A stretch of DNA of 64,000 nucleotides from Sphingomonas sp. SORGH_AS_0879 (GTDB lineage Bacteria > Pseudomonadota > Alphaproteobacteria > Sphingomonadales > Sphingomonadaceae): positions 1,560,001 through 1,624,000 of the forward strand of contig NZ_JAUTBJ010000002.1 in the NCBI RefSeq assembly GCF_030819175.1, written 5' to 3'. Position 1 is the stretch's first letter. Each line of letters starts with the position of its first letter. Shown here one piece after another: positions 63,540 through 64,000 of this stretch. The position numbers and the translations under genes were made by a program. A model generated the notes under the pieces. The model saw only the letters and a program-made list of their open reading frames with translations, searched no databases and had not been told where the DNA came from.

Positions 63540-63685
63540 CCCCTCCACCATCGCTGACGCGATGGTCCCCCTCCCCATCGAAGATGGGGAGGATTGGGGG
63601 GACTGGACGGTGCGGAATATCCCAAATCCTCCCCAAGCTCTGCTTGGGGAGGGGGACCGCCGGGCGTCAGCCCGGTGGTGGAGGG
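63540..63685. repeat. Intergenic inverted repeat, family C
   Basis: A composite hairpin: CCCTCCACCATCG on the left pairs with GGTGGAGGGG on the far right. Inner hairpins CCCTCCCCATC/GATGGGGAGG and CCTCCCCAAG/CTTGGGGAGG lie on the two arms. A partial unit continues to about 63770. It differs from families A and B. Confidence 0.65.
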
Positions 63686-63776
63686 GCAGGGGGCCTCTAG
63701 CTAGCGTTGAAGGCCCCTCCACCACGCCCTGCGAGCGCGATCCCCCTCTCAATCGGAGATAGGGAGGATTGGGAGG

Positions 63777-64000
63777 CTACGCCCCCGCTGCCGCGATCCG
63801 TTCGCGGGCTTCGCGTTCGATCGTTTCCAGTTCCTCGACCGTCTGCACCAACGCCGTCATCTGCTGGCGGAGTTCGTCCACGCGTTCGCGGCACCGCTCG
63901 GCCAGCGCACGCATCTGTTCGACATGCTGCGGGTCGGCATCGTACAGCCGTAGAAACTCTTCGATCTCACGAAGGGAAAAGCCCAGCCTTTTGCCGCGCA
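63777..64000 (-). CDS. C-terminal part of a MerR-family regulator (partial)
   Basis: 73 residues plus two bases remain before the right edge; the start is outside. The visible part begins RGKRLGFSLREIEEFLRLYD, the second helix pair of a MerR HTH domain, then a long coiled coil ending LETIEREARERIAAAGA. There is a Cys at AERCRER, but the metal-site pattern cannot be judged. Confidence 0.8.
   Translation of the reverse strand, partial: RGKRLGFSLREIEEFLRLYDADPQHVEQMRALAERCRERVDELRQQMTALVQTVEELETIEREARERIAAAGA

Noticed and set aside
63697..63894. 65-aa minus-strand ORF at the right edge
   Set aside because: It is out of frame with the MerR-like protein that occupies the same DNA, and its composition is low-complexity.

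Overview
The window looks like a chromosomal segment of a high-GC alphaproteobacterium, most likely Sphingomonadales (Sphingomonas-like). This is inferred from ChpT, the RpoH type, a DUF4170 protein, NodT-type efflux genes, the yqeY/dnaG/rpoD and carA/carB/greA gene order, and scattered GC-rich inverted repeats. No database search was possible. Genes are tightly packed and many neighbours overlap by 4 nt (ATGA or GTGA). No tRNA, rRNA operon, CRISPR array, IS transposase or prophage was recognised.

Layout. 1-3.4 kb: a ferredoxin and two tandem NifS-type cysteine desulfurases, divergent from an alpha/beta hydrolase. 3.4-7.1 kb: GNAT acetyltransferase, flavin amine oxidase, rpoH and rluD on the minus strand. 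7.1-14.2 kb: a JAMM-motif protein overlapping chpT, then cheA (frameshifted), cheW, cheY, cheB, cheR and an AmpD-type amidase. 14.4-18 kb: RNase P RNA, a beta-carbonic anhydrase/SulP transporter pair, a J-domain protein and a small 2Fe-2S protein. 18.2-23.3 kb: sufE, then an expanded phage-shock operon (48-aa exported peptide, pspA, pspB, pspC, four small membrane/coiled-coil proteins, a predicted HExxH zincin). A sigma-54-type promoter precedes it and pspF is divergent.

23.4-29 kb: superoxide dismutase, yciB-ftsY-mtaB, a DUF924 protein and a degenerate GGDEF/EAL protein. 29.3-34.8 kb: ffh, rpsP, rimM, trmD and rplS, but with a reverse thioredoxin-reductase-like gene and a vapBC toxin-antitoxin pair between rimM and trmD. 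35-41.8 kb: cyclophilin, a DUF2059-like protein, rpoD, dnaG, a DUF559 nuclease-like gene bracketed by inverted repeats, and yqeY. 41.9-48.3 kb: carA, a 77-aa ORF, carB, greA, rhomboid and DUF4170. 48.4-57 kb: ferredoxin reductase, GH36 alpha-galactosidase, FUSC permease, FadR-type regulator and CocE-type hydrolase. 57-64 kb: HWE-type kinase plus receiver, a MarR-regulated EmrA/EmrB/NodT tripartite pump, and the end of a MerR-family gene.

The most interesting regions are the enlarged psp operon, in which several proteins share a coiled-coil tail ending in an EI(D/E)xLR motif; the vapBC pair whose toxin gene overlaps trmD; the repeat-bracketed DUF559 gene inside the yqeY-dnaG-rpoD cluster; and the frameshifted cheA with a degenerate receiver-like tail. 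At least four families of short inverted repeats occupy intergenic spaces.
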